Of a DNA stretch of 62,507 nucleotides, positions 1-9,320 are shown piece after piece. Each line of letters starts with the position of its first letter. Within the stretch, counting starts at the first letter, position 1. The notes under the pieces are model-generated. The model saw only the letters and a list, made by a program, of their open reading frames with translations, searched no databases and had not been told where the DNA came from. Origin of the DNA: an uncultured Verrucomicrobia subdivision 3 bacterium (GTDB lineage: Bacteria; Verrucomicrobiota; Verrucomicrobiia; Limisphaerales; UBA11358); contig CAISVF010000322.1 of the NCBI GenBank assembly GCA_903888765.1, positions 1 to 62,507 on the forward strand. The letters are read 5' to 3'. The position numbers and the translations under genes are program-made.

Positions 1-2
1 AT

Positions 3-527
3 TTTGCTGAAGACGATTATTTATATCTGCCGGGCTCGCTAGAGCGTGGAGTTGCGTTTCTGCGGCGGCATGCGGAGGCGGATTTTCTGACGCTTTACGA
101 TCATTCAGATAACCACACAAAATTCATTCATCGAATTAAAGGTGCTGAATTTCAAGAAGATGGACATCGGTGGCATACCATCACCTCCACCTGCCTGACT
201 TTTCTAGCGCGTAAGAAATCTCTGGCTGAAACGGTTAATGTTTTTCAGACGTATGGACAGAAAAATTCAGACCTCGGCCTTTGGTTGGCGCTAACCAAAG
301 TTCGCGTCTTGAATCCATGGTCGTTTGTTCGCAGCTTGGGCGACGGAATGTTTTTTGCGGCCTCGCATGTTTTGGCCTGGCGACATGCGTGGCGACAATT
401 ACTATTTGGCAAACGGCGGACCCTCTGGGTCGCAACGCCATCGTTAGCAACACACATGGAAATTTCCGGTTTGGCACCAGGGGTGGACTGGGAAAAACTT
501 TTTAAGCCGACAGCAAAACCTGAATAA
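3..527 (+). CDS. Glycosyltransferase, C-terminal part (partial)
   Basis: The reading frame is open from the left edge of the window to a TGA at 525-527, so the start and the N-terminal nucleotide-sugar domain lie outside. The visible 174 residues begin with an acidic AEDDYLYLPGSLE segment, which resembles the region of GT2-type transferases where a catalytic acidic pair sits. A region rich in His and aromatic residues follows, and the tail is basic (FGKRRTLW). It lies 18 bases upstream of a methyltransferase gene on the same strand, and sugar-modifying genes follow, which suggests a surface-polysaccharide cluster. The family assignment rests on the acidic motif and context; donor and acceptor cannot be told. 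Confidence 0.5.
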   Translation, partial: FAEDDYLYLPGSLERGVAFLRRHAEADFLTLYDHSDNHTKFIHRIKGAEFQEDGHRWHTITSTCLTFLARKKSLAETVNVFQTYGQKNSDLGLWLALTKVRVLNPWSFVRSLGDGMFFAASHVLAWRHAWRQLLFGKRRTLWVATPSLATHMEISGLAPGVDWEKLFKPTAKPE

Positions 528-545
528 TTCGATTTTTGAAGCTTC

Positions 546-1355
546 ATGAACCCGCCTAACCATAACGACTACGCCAGTTATCCCGAATCCTCCTTGCGTG
601 ACCGAATCAAGCTTGCCTACGATTGGATTCCTCCCGGCAGTATGAGGATTATGGATGGAGGCTGTGCCTTTGGCTATGGGACAAAGCATTTCCAGAAGGG
701 GAATGCCAAGGTGTGGGGCGTGGATCCGAATGCAGAATTTATCGCCATCGCGAGGAAGCGGTATCCGGGCCTCACCTTTGAAGTTTGCGGCGTTGAGCAA
801 ACCCTGTTCGCAGCGGAATATTTCGACGTGGTTATTCTCAACGATGTGCTGGAACATGTGATTGACGAGCGCAAGACCTTGAACGAGATGTTCCGCATCT
901 TAAGTCCGGGTGGCACATTCATCATCACCACGCCGCACCGGGGACTGTTTGCCTTCATGGATCCGGACAACTACACCTATCATTTGCGAACAAAAGCCCC
1001 CAGATTATACCGTTTTCTATTTCACGCCAAATATGGAAAACTGCCGCCCACGGATATTAAACCCGGCTATGATCAATTGCATCGGCACTATTCCTTAATT
1101 GATTTGAAACGGTTGCTGGAAGAATCAAATTTTAAGGGCAGATATGCCATGGAATCCGTTTTTCGCGGGGGGTTGTTCATGGGGGTGTTTGCCAGCAACT
1201 TTTTTGAACTGCTTTGCGTTCTTTTCAGTGTTAAAAGCGCAAGTCAATGGACCCGGTGGATGCAGTGGCTTGCTGATCGTGATTACTCTATTCCGTACGG
1301 TCCGCTGGCGTATAACATTGGAATACGCATTCGTAAGTTGCCATTGCCGAAGTAA
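546..1355 (+). CDS. Class I SAM-dependent methyltransferase
   Basis: Encodes 269 residues. The Rossmann-fold glycine motif is seen as MDGGCAFGYG near residues 36-46, a variant of the usual D-x-G-C-G-x-G. An acidic ribose-binding position follows (WGVDPNAE). The post-I motif FDVVILNDVLEHV near residue 100 and the LSPGGTFIITTP strand are typical of Methyltransf_11/23 proteins that act on sugars, lipids or quinones. The start at 546 follows the glycosyltransferase stop by 18 bases, so the two are probably co-transcribed. It converges on another methyltransferase at 2078-1419. The substrate is unknown; a glycan or glycolipid is the contextual guess. Confidence 0.8.
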   Translation: MNPPNHNDYASYPESSLRDRIKLAYDWIPPGSMRIMDGGCAFGYGTKHFQKGNAKVWGVDPNAEFIAIARKRYPGLTFEVCGVEQTLFAAEYFDVVILNDVLEHVIDERKTLNEMFRILSPGGTFIITTPHRGLFAFMDPDNYTYHLRTKAPRLYRFLFHAKYGKLPPTDIKPGYDQLHRHYSLIDLKRLLEESNFKGRYAMESVFRGGLFMGVFASNFFELLCVLFSVKSASQWTRWMQWLADRDYSIPYGPLAYNIGIRIRKLPLPK

Positions 1356-1418
1356 AGACCTTTAATCTTTAGCGTCGATTAAACGGCGGTGATTCCAGTC
1401 GGTAAAATGGTGCCGGGG

Positions 1419-2078
1419 TTAGCTGCCAATAGATTTTACGCATAGAATTGCCGCCGCATCTGCCGGATGGCGATTGCTCCATAGACACTGCCCCATCAGG
1501 GAAACAATTCCCCAAATAGCAGTGGGCCGGCGCTTTAGGGCATGATATTCACCGCGCAAACTTTTAGGTCCCAGCAGGCCCATGACGCGGTATCCCCGCT
1601 GTTCCATTTCTGAAGACTCCCAGCCGGAAAGATGTTCTTGCAAATCGTCATTGCTGGTATGGCGCTGCGGTAAAAAACCACTTGGAGTAAAAAAAACGAC
1701 CCTCTTTTTGGCGATTCGTTCCATGTCTGCTATCAGCTTTAGCCCATCCGGCTTCGTAAGATGTTCGATGACATCCAGCGCCACGCACGCATCAAATTGC
1801 TTTGGCTGAAATTGGCTGGAAAGGTCGCTCACATCACATTGAATCACCTGGTCATGAGTTTTTTGGCGCTTCGCCGCTTCCACTGAAGGAGCGTAACCGT
1901 CGGCTCCAACGGTGTGTGATATTCCCAACTGGCGCATGGTGTTCGACACCCCACAGCCTATGTCCAAAACATTTTCGCAATCCAGCAGGGCTTTGCGCAA
2001 AGCAAGTTTGACTAAAATACGGTTTGGATCATGCCCTTCCCGGATCAAGGCTGTCATTAGTTCAATTGGGCTTCTCAT
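1419..2078 (-). CDS. Class I SAM-dependent methyltransferase
   Basis: Encodes 219 residues with a clean SAM-binding motif VLDIGCGVSNT near residues 38-48, an acidic GADGYAPS loop, and the FDACVALDVIEHL motif near residue 97. It is followed by a strand containing VVFFTPSG. These are standard elements of the Methyltransf_11/UbiE-like fold. It lies 31 bases downstream of the NDP-sugar epimerase on the same strand, so the two form a likely operon that ends convergently against the methyltransferase at 546-1355. It differs in sequence from that neighbour, so the pair is not a recent duplication. The acceptor substrate is unknown. Confidence 0.8.
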   Translation of the reverse strand: MRSPIELMTALIREGHDPNRILVKLALRKALLDCENVLDIGCGVSNTMRQLGISHTVGADGYAPSVEAAKRQKTHDQVIQCDVSDLSSQFQPKQFDACVALDVIEHLTKPDGLKLIADMERIAKKRVVFFTPSGFLPQRHTSNDDLQEHLSGWESSEMEQRGYRVMGLLGPKSLRGEYHALKRRPTAIWGIVSLMGQCLWSNRHPADAAAILCVKSIGS

Positions 2079-2109
2079 GGGTCGTAACTCAAATTACCGG
2101 ACGTGGCGG

Positions 2110-3126
2110 TCAGTTGGGTATTTCTAATTTGGCCCAGGACGCCGGCAGATTTTTTCTGACTTCAATTCCCTTGAACGCCTGCCCCTGCCGCGCACCCGTT
2201 TTTTTGGCCCAGACAGCCATTTGGTTTACCCCGGTCTCCAACGAAACATTTTTAATCAGGTCGCCGAAAACTTTATGGGCTTTTTCGTGGGCGGAGTAGG
2301 CGTGAACCACTTCATTACGGGCCTCCAGATGGTTGATCTGCGGCGGCACTCCCATCGCCTTCGCGACCACCTTGGCCAACTCGGCTACCGAATAGGGCTG
2401 GTCTGCCCCCACGTTGAATACCTGGTTGTAACTGGCTGGCCGTTCAATGCTGGCGGCGATGACTGGAGCCACATCGTCAATGTAACTAAAGGCCCGAGTT
2501 TGCGTGCCGTCGCCAAAAATCGTCATCGGCTGCCCCTGCATGATCTGGTTCATGAAAATCCCAATGACATTCCGGTAACGATCTCCCAGATTCTGGTTGG
2601 CGCCATAAACGTTATGCGGACGGAAAATGACATGATTTAGCCCGAATATCTCGTGGGCTTCTTTGAGATCAAGCTCTACGGCGTATTTGGCAATGCCGTA
2701 GGGGTCTTCGGGTTGCGGGACGGTGTCTTCGGTCATCGGAAGCTGATTGCGGCCATACACGGCAATCGACGAAGTGAAGACAAAGCATTTAACCGTGCCG
2801 GTATTGACAGCGGCGTTGATCAGGTTGACGCTGCCTAGGAGATTATTCGTGTAATTAAACCGTTTGATGAAATGGCTCAGGCCTTCCGCCGCATAGGCGG
2901 CCAGATGAAAAACATATTCAAAGCGGTGCTCGGCAAAAAGTCGATTGACCAGGTCAACATCGTTGATGGAACCCCGGACAAACTCTACGCCCGCCGGTAC
3001 ATGATCCTCAAAACCTCCGCTTAGATCATCCAAAGCGACAACCCGCATTCCTCGCTTCAACAAATGCGAGGCCACATGCGAGCCAATGAAACCCGCAGCA
3101 CCAGTTACCAAAACTCGTGAATTCAT
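2110..3126 (-). CDS. NAD-dependent epimerase/dehydratase (UDP-glucose 4-epimerase-like)
   Basis: Encodes 338 residues of the extended short-chain dehydrogenase fold. The N-terminal GAAGFIGSH dinucleotide-binding motif is at about residues 8-16, and VALDDLSGG is at the end of beta-2. The catalytic Tyr-Lys pair appears in PYGIAKYAVE near residue 147, preceded by a TSS serine segment. NVYGANQ and a C-terminal FNVGADQPYSV segment are typical of NDP-sugar 4-epimerases and 4,6-dehydratases. The TSSIAVYG segment favours an epimerase. It heads an operon with the downstream methyltransferase and fits the polysaccharide context. GalE proper or a UDP-GlcNAc epimerase cannot be separated by eye. Confidence 0.85.
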   Translation of the reverse strand: MNSRVLVTGAAGFIGSHVASHLLKRGMRVVALDDLSGGFEDHVPAGVEFVRGSINDVDLVNRLFAEHRFEYVFHLAAYAAEGLSHFIKRFNYTNNLLGSVNLINAAVNTGTVKCFVFTSSIAVYGRNQLPMTEDTVPQPEDPYGIAKYAVELDLKEAHEIFGLNHVIFRPHNVYGANQNLGDRYRNVIGIFMNQIMQGQPMTIFGDGTQTRAFSYIDDVAPVIAASIERPASYNQVFNVGADQPYSVAELAKVVAKAMGVPPQINHLEARNEVVHAYSAHEKAHKVFGDLIKNVSLETGVNQMAVWAKKTGARQGQAFKGIEVRKNLPASWAKLEIPN

Positions 3127-3245
3127 AGAGCAATTCTAGCGGGGTTCGAGCCGCCATGTCGAGATTTGAAAAGATTCAGCAACGGTCTGCGTGCCCCTCT
3201 GGCTCAGGGTGCGCTGCCTGATAAAATATTCGTCTAAATGAAGCT

Positions 3246-3320
3246 TGGTAGCGCGCACGGGAATCGAACCCGTCTTTCAGCCTTGAGAGGGCCGTGTCCT
3301 AACCGATAGACGAGCACGCC
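3246..3320 (-). tRNA. tRNA-Glu (anticodon CTC)
   Basis: A complete cloverleaf reads on the minus strand from G1 at 3320 to an encoded CCA at 3248-3246. The acceptor stem GGCGTGC pairs with GCGCGCT using two G-U pairs. The D-arm is GTC...GGTTAGGAC, the anticodon loop is CTCTCAA (anticodon CTC) and the T-arm is CGGG-TTCGATT-CCCG. This is a normal, non-permuted tRNA and is a useful contrast to the tRNA-like elements near 11 kb. Confidence 0.95.
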
Positions 3321-3429
3321 ACGAATGGAAATCCTATCTGGCGCAGCCACGATGTCAATGCGCAGGTGGTCAATGAGCAAACAAAATAATTTTTTATGAT
3401 CCTTTAGATTACTTGGTGAACCTTGGTCT

Positions 3430-4480
3430 GTGAACTCCGGCCCACGTTCATACGCCACCGCATCTTCCTCGGGTTCGCCGTCGCCTTGGCAGCCACCTTC
3501 ACCCGCTGCGGTCTGCGCGTCGTCATCAGCCTCTTACGCACCTTGGGCTTGCGCCAGGCCAACTATGATCGGCTGCTGGACTTTTTCCACAGCTGGTCCT
3601 GAACCAAGCTGCGCACACACGGCTCTGGATCGCACTCATGTTTAAATCTCTGCTACCTTTCCTGCTGATTGTCAAAAGACATATCGCCCTATTGGCCGAT
3701 GGCATCAAAGCTGCCAAAACAGGAAAAGAGATGCTCGGCGTCAAAAAGCTGTATCGGGAGTCCCAGAACAACTCCAAGTCCGAATTCATCTTCGGCCATT
3801 CCGGTCAGGCTATCGCCGTCGTTGTCAAGGTGGCTGACGCCTATTTATTGTTGGCCGGATTTATTCTGCCTTTGCTCCAATCCGACCACCAGCTTGTCAC
3901 CTCTCCCAAATCCAACACCGTTGCCTATGCGGCCCCGGAAAAAACCAATGCCGACGCAGGAGCCGACCAAGGTGCTACGGTCCCAAAGTGAAGCTCAAAC
4001 ACTTGTTCGAGGATGAAAGTCGGTTTGTGTCCACCGCCAGCCCCATATATGGCGAGCGCAACGTCACGCTCCGCTACCAAGTGCGGGATCTTTTGCGGAA
4101 ATCGTTTGGCCTTCGGGTTCGATTCATCCTCGTCATCCATCCGCTGCGGGGCGTAAAATACTGCTTTGCACCGATCTGGCTTTCTCGGCGCTCCAGATTA
4201 TTTAACTCTACGGTGTGCGCTTCAAAATTGAAGTGGCCTTCAAGCAAGCCGTCCACACCATTGGAACCTATAGGTATCAACTCTGGATGCAAGCCGCGAA
4301 ACCACGGCCTTGCCGTTCCGGCGACCAGTATCTGCACAGGGAGTCCCACCTGTATCGGGATCAGCTCCGCCGCAAACTCGCCGCCTATCATTGTCACATG
4401 CAACTGGGCATCATCGCCCAAGGCCAGCTCCAGTGCCTGCCCAGCCTTGACTTTAACCGACCAGTCAGCGCGCTCTGCCG
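3430..4480 (+). pseudogene. Decayed DDE-type transposase
   Basis: Transposase-like peptide segments appear in order but in different frames. FIRHRIFLGFAVALAATF starts near 3448 and ends in a stop near 3600. It is followed by LADGIKAAKTGKEMLGVKKL with FGHSGQAIAVVV at 3690-3830. RNVTLRYQVRDLLRKSFG lies at 4058-4115, and YGVRFKIEVAFKQAVHTIGTY then RRKLAAYHCHMQLG lie at 4210-4410. The LADGIK and RFKIEV...K...HT segments are what I recognise of a DDE transposase with a C-terminal catalytic Glu. At least three frame changes, an in-frame stop and a missing central part show it is dead. The IS family is not certain, and terminal inverted repeats were not found. Confidence 0.7.
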
Positions 4481-4489
4481 AGCGCACAT

Positions 4490-4519
4490 AAAAAAACCCG
4501 CCGGCACTGGCCAGCGGGT
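4490..4519 (-). terminator. Intrinsic terminator of rplM-rpsI
   Basis: On the minus strand a 10-bp stem, ACCCGCTGGC with GCCGGCGGGT (one T-G pair), closes a CAGT tetraloop. It is followed directly by seven T residues (4496-4490). It begins 20 bases after the rpsI stop, the expected place for the end of the ribosomal protein operon. Confidence 0.9.
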
Positions 4520-4538
4520 GGTAAAACTTGGGCGAGAA

Positions 4539-4940
4539 TCAACGCTTCGAGAACTGGAAGCGTTTTCGCGCGCCGGGTTGGCCGTACTTTTTCCGTTCGC
4601 GTTCGCGCGGGTCGCGGGTAAGAAAGCCTTCCGCTTTCAGCGCCGGACGCAGGGTGGCGTCAAACTTAAGCAACGCCCGGGCGATGCCATGGCGCGTGGC
4701 TCCGGCTTGACCCACCGGCCCGCCGCCGACCACATTGACTCGCACATCCAGCTTATCGGCCGTGCCGGTGAGGCTGAGCGGCTGGGATACGGTGGCGCGC
4801 TGGGTATCCAGCGGAAAATAAACTTCAAAGGCGCGGCCATTGACGGTGATCTTGCCACTGCCGGTTGCCAGCCGGACGCGGGCGATAGACGTCTTGCGAC
4901 GGCCAGTGCCAAGGAATTCGTTGGTGATTGTGGTAGCCAT
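4539..4940 (-). CDS. rpsI: 30S ribosomal protein S9
   Basis: The 133-residue product starts [22 protein letters not shown] and ends in the basic tail [20 protein letters not shown]. This is the signature of uS9, whose C-terminal arm reaches the P-site tRNA. The [20 protein letters not shown] segment is the conserved core. I chose the ATG at 4940, 8 bases after the rplM stop, over an in-frame TTG at 4952 that would overlap that stop. It is the second gene of the universal rplM-rpsI pair and is followed by a strong terminator. The length is normal for the family. Confidence 0.98.
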   Translation of the reverse strand: MATTITNEFLGTGRRKTSIARVRLATGSGKITVNGRAFEVYFPLDTQRATVSQPLSLTGTADKLDVRVNVVGGGPVGQAGATRHGIARALLKFDATLRPALKAEGFLTRDPRERERKKYGQPGARKRFQFSKR

Positions 4941-4948
4941 ACGATAAA

Positions 4949-5383
4949 TCAATTAGCGGCTTTGAGCACAGCCGGCGTCTGGGCCTGATGATCGTGCTTC
5001 GGGCCTTTGAATACTTTCAATTTGGTGAGCAAAACGCGCCCGAGCCGGTTTTTGGGAATCATGCCTTTTACGGCGCGTTCAATGATCAGTTCCGGGTGCT
5101 TGGCACGCAGATCCTGAACGGTGGCATATTTTTCGCCACCTTTCCAGCCGGAATAGGTCATATATTCCTTATCGGTCTCTTTTTTGCCGGTGACACGTAC
5201 TTTCTCCGCGTTGACAACGATGACAAAATCACCGGCGTCGAGGTGAGACGTATAGACAGGCTTGTTTTTCCCGCGCAAAATATCAGCCACCTGCACGGCC
5301 AACCGGCCAAGCACGGCGCCATCGGCATCAATGACATGCCACTTGCGCTGGTCCAAATTCACTTTCGGCAAATGCGTTTTCAT
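4949..5383 (-). CDS. rplM: 50S ribosomal protein L13
   Basis: Encodes 144 residues matching uL13: [22 protein letters not shown] at the N-terminus, the [12 protein letters not shown] segment, and the family pattern [32 protein letters not shown] near residues 105-135. The protein binds 23S rRNA early in assembly of the large subunit. It is the first gene of the rplM-rpsI pair, with a good promoter-like sequence 26 bases upstream. Length, start and gene order are all standard. Confidence 0.98.
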   Translation of the reverse strand: MKTHLPKVNLDQRKWHVIDADGAVLGRLAVQVADILRGKNKPVYTSHLDAGDFVIVVNAEKVRVTGKKETDKEYMTYSGWKGGEKYATVQDLRAKHPELIIERAVKGMIPKNRLGRVLLTKLKVFKGPKHDHQAQTPAVLKAAN

Positions 5384-5408
5384 CTAAATTCCAAACAAAG
5401 GGACGTGG

Positions 5409-5436
5409 AAACTATCAAATCAACTGGTGAAGTCAA
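5409..5436 (-). promoter_or_regulatory. Likely sigma70-type promoter of rplM
   Basis: On the minus strand TTGACT (5436-5431) and TAGTTT (5414-5409) are separated by 16 bases, with the -10 box about 26 bases before the rplM ATG. The -35 box matches five of six consensus positions and the -10 box four of six. The position is right for the ribosomal protein operon, but housekeeping sigma preferences of this lineage are not known from the window. Confidence 0.45.
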
Positions 5437-5601
5437 TACGAGATTTAATTTTATTTGACACTAATCGCGGCCGGTGTGTGCGGCTCCGGATTTACCCAAC
5501 CCATCCGGGTCGGCCAGCCGCCAGCCAACATCGTTTAGATTGATTCTACCGGTGTTTTTTTCGATTCAAGCATTTACGGGAGAAGCGGTTATGCTGTCGG
5601 T

Positions 5602-5706
5602 ATGAGAAAAATGTTGCGGACGGGTGTGGTAATTATGGCTTGCCTTATCGCCGCCACGGATTTCCAATGGTTATACATAATAAAAGCCGCCCAATCTGAA
5701 AGGTAA
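5602..5706 (+). CDS. Possible 34-residue leader peptide
   Basis: An ATG at 5602 opens a 34-codon frame with a hydrophobic stretch (TGVVIMACLIAATDF) and stops at 5704-5706, five bases before the DUF2339 start. Its last codons contain the AAAGG that serves as ribosome-binding site of the next gene, so its translation could couple to that gene. It has no recognisable family and may be chance; the support is position and hydrophobicity only. Confidence 0.25.
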   Translation: MRKMLRTGVVIMACLIAATDFQWLYIIKAAQSER

Positions 5707-5711
5707 ACTTT

Positions 5712-8700
5712 ATGGAATTTCTATTTGGCATTTTGACGCTGGCCATCGCCTCCGTGGCTCTTATCCGCTCCCGCCGGGCCATCGAAGCCGGGGAAAAACT
5801 CGCCGAACGGCAGCGGGAATTGGAACTCGAAGTTTACGCCCTGCGAAAAAACCACCGCGAACCTTCAGCCAAAGACCACGTTTCGGAAGCAGATACTCAA
5901 CCTTTCAAACCCGCCATTCTGCCTCCCATAAAAGGTGAGGGTGAAGCCGGGACCATCCTGCCACCGCCGCCGGAAATCCCTCCGGAGCATCGCTGGACAG
6001 TGCCGGTTATCCAGCCGCCAACACCAGCAGAACCCATCGCCACACAGAGCGATCCGGATTTTTCCTTTGCTCCCCCGCCTGCCATTGCCCCCCCGCCGCT
6101 TCCCGCTTTTGCGGTGATCAGCGAAACGCCGGACGCCGCACCCGCAATCGAGGCGGCCGATAACCTGCCACCTATCACCGCCAGTGCAGGATACGAGCCA
6201 CTGCCGGAGGCGGATAAGGCCTCGTTCGAAATGCGCCTGGGAACTTTTTGGCTGGTGCGCATCGGCATCGTAATGCTGCTGACGGGATTGGTCTTCTTTG
6301 GAAATTTTGCCTACCACAACATCGTGGGCAAGCTGGGTCCCGGCGGAAAAATTTCCCTGCTTTACCTGGCCAGTGGACTGCTGCTGGGCGCTGGTGCCTG
6401 GTGGCAGCGGCGCACGGCCAAGGCATCATTAAAGAACTACGCGCAGGTGATTTTTGCCGGCGGGCTGGCGGCGGTTTATTTTACCACCTACGCCGCGTAC
6501 CACATACCGCCACTGCAAGTCATCCGCAGCGCGGTGATGGATGGCGTCCTGCTGCTTGCCTGGGCCGGGGTGATTGCCTGGCTGGCCGACCGCCGCAAAT
6601 CCGAGGTGATGGCCCTGTTTGCCGTGGGCCTCGCCTTTTACAGTTCCATAATGACGCGGGTTGGTGATTTTACGTTGTACTCCAATCTGGTGTTGACCAT
6701 CACCGCCGTGGTGTTCCTGCTCCGCAATCGTTGGGCCAGCTTATCGTTCGCCGGCCTGGTAACCAGCTACGCCGGCTATGCGTTCTGGCGATTCTTGCGG
6801 GAGGAGGGCTGGCGCTGGGCCGCTCCCGACGAACATCTCTATTTCGGCGCATCTTTCCTGGCCTGCTATTGGGCCATCTTTACCGTGGCAGCGTTTCTTT
6901 CCCGTTGTGAAAAACTGAGCGGGGCCAGCCGCGCGACTTTTTTAACCCTTAACAACGGCGCGTTCTTCTCGCTGTTTCTCCTGACCATGTTGCAGGTGCA
7001 TACCGGGGGGTTCTGGAAAGTCAGTCTGGGCTATGGCGTGCTTTTGCTCGCGCTCGCCGGCCTGGCCAAAAAGCAGCTCGCGGATGAACCCCTCGCCAAA
7101 AATGCCTATCTTACCCAGGGCTTGCTGCTGGTCACGCTGGGCTTTATCACCAAGTTCGCCGGGTTTCATCTGGCGCTGGTGCTGGGGGCGGAAAGCGTCG
7201 TGCTGTTTGTTTTGGGCACCCAACGGCAAAGCCTGGTGCTCAAGTTTTTTTCCTATGCCGCCGCCTTGCTTGCCACCGGTTGGTGTGTGATCAGTTTGCA
7301 TCCGCTTGATCCCTCTGGTGGCTGGGCCGGAGTGGGTCTGGGCGGATTGCTGGCCTTTAACGCCTTCTGGGGGTACCGGCAGGAAACCAAAACCGATCCC
7401 GCCAGCGGTCGTCTGGAAAGCTCCACCTTCACGCTGCTGGCCTTCGTCGTCTGGACGGTGGCCACGTGGTTCAACACCGCCGAGCCGCACCTGGCCGTGG
7501 CGCTGGTGCTTGGCGTGGAAAGCGTGGTTTTCTTCAATCTGGTGGCCGCGCGCCGGGTGCTTGCCCCCAAAATAGCGTCGTATGCCAGCGCTGCGTGCGC
7601 GGTGGTGTGGTGGGTCGCGAACCTGCATCCGTTTATAGCTAACGGGCTTTGGCCCGGCCTGGGTCTGGGAACCCTCCTGCTGGTTAACGCTTTTTATGCC
7701 CACCGCGAGCAGGTGGCTGATTCCGCCCCCATCCGGGTTGAACCGGGCGTGTTCACGGTGCTGGCGCTGGTGAGTTGGGCGGCGACCACGTGGTGCAACT
7801 GTACCGCCGAACATCTACCGCTGGTACTGGCCGCCGAGGCGGTCGCACTAACCTTTTCGATTTATCTGCTGCGCATCCGGGAGGTGGCTTTATTCGGACA
7901 ATTTTTTCTGATCGGGGCGCTCCTCACCTGGCTGTTTCATTACCTCAACACCACGCCGCCCTGGTGGAATCCCCTCCTGCTGATTGCGGTGGCCATAGGC
8001 TTGGGGCATTGGTGGCAAAAGCAAAAAACTCTGGTGGTGGAGGAAAACTTTAATCTCGGCTGCCAGGCCCTGTTTGCGCTGGCCGCCGTTGGCGTGATGT
8101 TCGTGTGGCTGCATCCGCTGTTTTCCCCACCTTCGTGGCTCGCCTTGACGAGCCTGCTGGCCGTGATCGCAGTAGGGTACGGTCTGGTCACCCGCGCGTG
8201 GCCGCTCGTGGTCGTCGGCCAGATTTTTCTGGCCGTCAGCGCCTGGGAATTTATCGTGCAGGTGTGGGGCCAGCGCCCGGTTTGGTTCTTTCCACTCGCG
8301 CCGATCCTGGTGCTGGCAATCTTTTCGCTAGCCACCGTTCGCTGGCTGGGCCGCCGGCCGGAGTCCTTGGATAAAGAGCGCGCCCCGCTATTACAGATTG
8401 CCCGGGCTTATCGTTGGGCCGCCTTGGCCATGTCGCTGTGCTGGCTCTGGCAATATATTCCCGAGCGACAGCATGTGGCGGGTTTCATGATTGTCGCAGC
8501 CGTTATGGCTGGCATCGCAGTCTGGCAACGCAACCGCGAAGCCCTGGCGGGCGCGGCGGTTTATGCCGGGATTTCCCTGCTCGCGCTTTGGGCGCGGGAA
8601 GATTTTATCATGGACGTCTATTGGCTCAATCTGGTGTCCGTGCTCCTGGTGTTGCTCACCCAACGGCTGCTGCGCCGCAGTATGGATCGGCTGCCGGTGG

Positions 8701-9041
8701 ATGAATCCGTGCATGGCGCTCTGGTGCTGGCCGGCGGGGTGAGTTTGTGGCGGTTAGCCTCCTGCTGGGCGGCAACGTTTACCGGAGGATTTTTCATCAC
8801 GATGATCTGGGCCGGTCTGGCCCTGCTGGTGTTTGCTGCCGGAATGCTGCTGCGGGAACGCTTTCACCGCTGGCTCGGCCTCGGCATTCTAGCGACGGCG
8901 ATCGGACGCGTGGTGCTCGTGGACGTATGGAAACAAGAGACGATCTGGCGGGTGCTTACCTTCATGGCCCTAGGCCTTGCGCTGCTCGTGATCGGCTTTG
9001 TCTATAACAAATACCAGGATACTATCCGCAAATGGCTTTAA
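5712..9041 (+). CDS. DUF2339 polytopic membrane protein
   Basis: Encodes 1109 residues. Residues 1-15 are hydrophobic and are followed by a charged helix (residues about 20-55, probably coiled coil) and a Pro-rich linker to about residue 165. The EMRLGTFWLVRIGIVMLLTG segment then starts a long series of membrane spans, well over twenty, that fills the rest of the protein. The pattern of charged N-terminal helix, Pro-rich linker, the LGTFWLVRIG entry motif and very many transmembrane helices is characteristic of DUF2339. A ribosome-binding site (AAAGG) lies about 9 bases upstream of the ATG. The family function is not established; an envelope role is only a guess. It appears intact and monocistronic. 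Confidence 0.85.
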   Translation: MEFLFGILTLAIASVALIRSRRAIEAGEKLAERQRELELEVYALRKNHREPSAKDHVSEADTQPFKPAILPPIKGEGEAGTILPPPPEIPPEHRWTVPVIQPPTPAEPIATQSDPDFSFAPPPAIAPPPLPAFAVISETPDAAPAIEAADNLPPITASAGYEPLPEADKASFEMRLGTFWLVRIGIVMLLTGLVFFGNFAYHNIVGKLGPGGKISLLYLASGLLLGAGAWWQRRTAKASLKNYAQVIFAGGLAAVYFTTYAAYHIPPLQVIRSAVMDGVLLLAWAGVIAWLADRRKSEVMALFAVGLAFYSSIMTRVGDFTLYSNLVLTITAVVFLLRNRWASLSFAGLVTSYAGYAFWRFLREEGWRWAAPDEHLYFGASFLACYWAIFTVAAFLSRCEKLSGASRATFLTLNNGAFFSLFLLTMLQVHTGGFWKVSLGYGVLLLALAGLAKKQLADEPLAKNAYLTQGLLLVTLGFITKFAGFHLALVLGAESVVLFVLGTQRQSLVLKFFSYAAALLATGWCVISLHPLDPSGGWAGVGLGGLLAFNAFWGYRQETKTDPASGRLESSTFTLLAFVVWTVATWFNTAEPHLAVALVLGVESVVFFNLVAARRVLAPKIASYASAACAVVWWVANLHPFIANGLWPGLGLGTLLLVNAFYAHREQVADSAPIRVEPGVFTVLALVSWAATTWCNCTAEHLPLVLAAEAVALTFSIYLLRIREVALFGQFFLIGALLTWLFHYLNTTPPWWNPLLLIAVAIGLGHWWQKQKTLVVEENFNLGCQALFALAAVGVMFVWLHPLFSPPSWLALTSLLAVIAVGYGLVTRAWPLVVVGQIFLAVSAWEFIVQVWGQRPVWFFPLAPILVLAIFSLATVRWLGRRPESLDKERAPLLQIARAYRWAALAMSLCWLWQYIPERQHVAGFMIVAAVMAGIAVWQRNREALAGAAVYAGISLLALWAREDFIMDVYWLNLVSVLLVLLTQRLLRRSMDRLPVDESVHGALVLAGGVSLWRLASCWAATFTGGFFITMIWAGLALLVFAAGMLLRERFHRWLGLGILATAIGRVVLVDVWKQETIWRVLTFMALGLALLVIGFVYNKYQDTIRKWL

Positions 9042-9261
9042 TAGCCGCCAACTGACCAACCGGCCGCACGACCTGCCAGCGAGCCGGTGGTAAAATTCTG
9101 ATAGGCACAAAAGACTGACTGGCAAGGCGCAGGTTTGAATGCCATGACTGCTATGCGCGCGCTGGCATGGGCAGATCAGGGCTCATCCCGACAGGAGTTG
9201 GCAAGTCAAACCGAGCTGAAATTAGGTGTGCCAAACAATGCTTGAAAACTGGTTGAATCAC

Positions 9262-9320
9262 ATTAAAACCCCCTGAAATGCGCGGTTTTTGAGTGCGAAT
9301 CCCACCTCTTCCACCAATCG
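9262..9320 (+). repeat. tRNA-3'-end-like direct repeat, left copy
   Basis: About 59 bases are roughly three-quarters identical to 16129-16188 in the same orientation. The distal part reads CGAATCCCACCTCTTCCACCA, the layout of a tRNA-Ser T-arm 3' strand, acceptor 3' strand and CCA. The proximal part (TTAAAACCCCCTGAAAT, then GGTTTTTGAGT) is not tRNA-like. No tRNA 5' half is present. The rest of the gap 9042-9501 holds no gene I can support; open frames there are translations of this repeat. Confidence 0.6.

Noticed and set aside
6942..7814. 290-codon minus-strand frame inside the DUF2339 gene
   Set aside because: It has the Gln/His/Gly-rich composition typical of the antisense of a Leu/Ala-rich membrane protein gene, and no family match.
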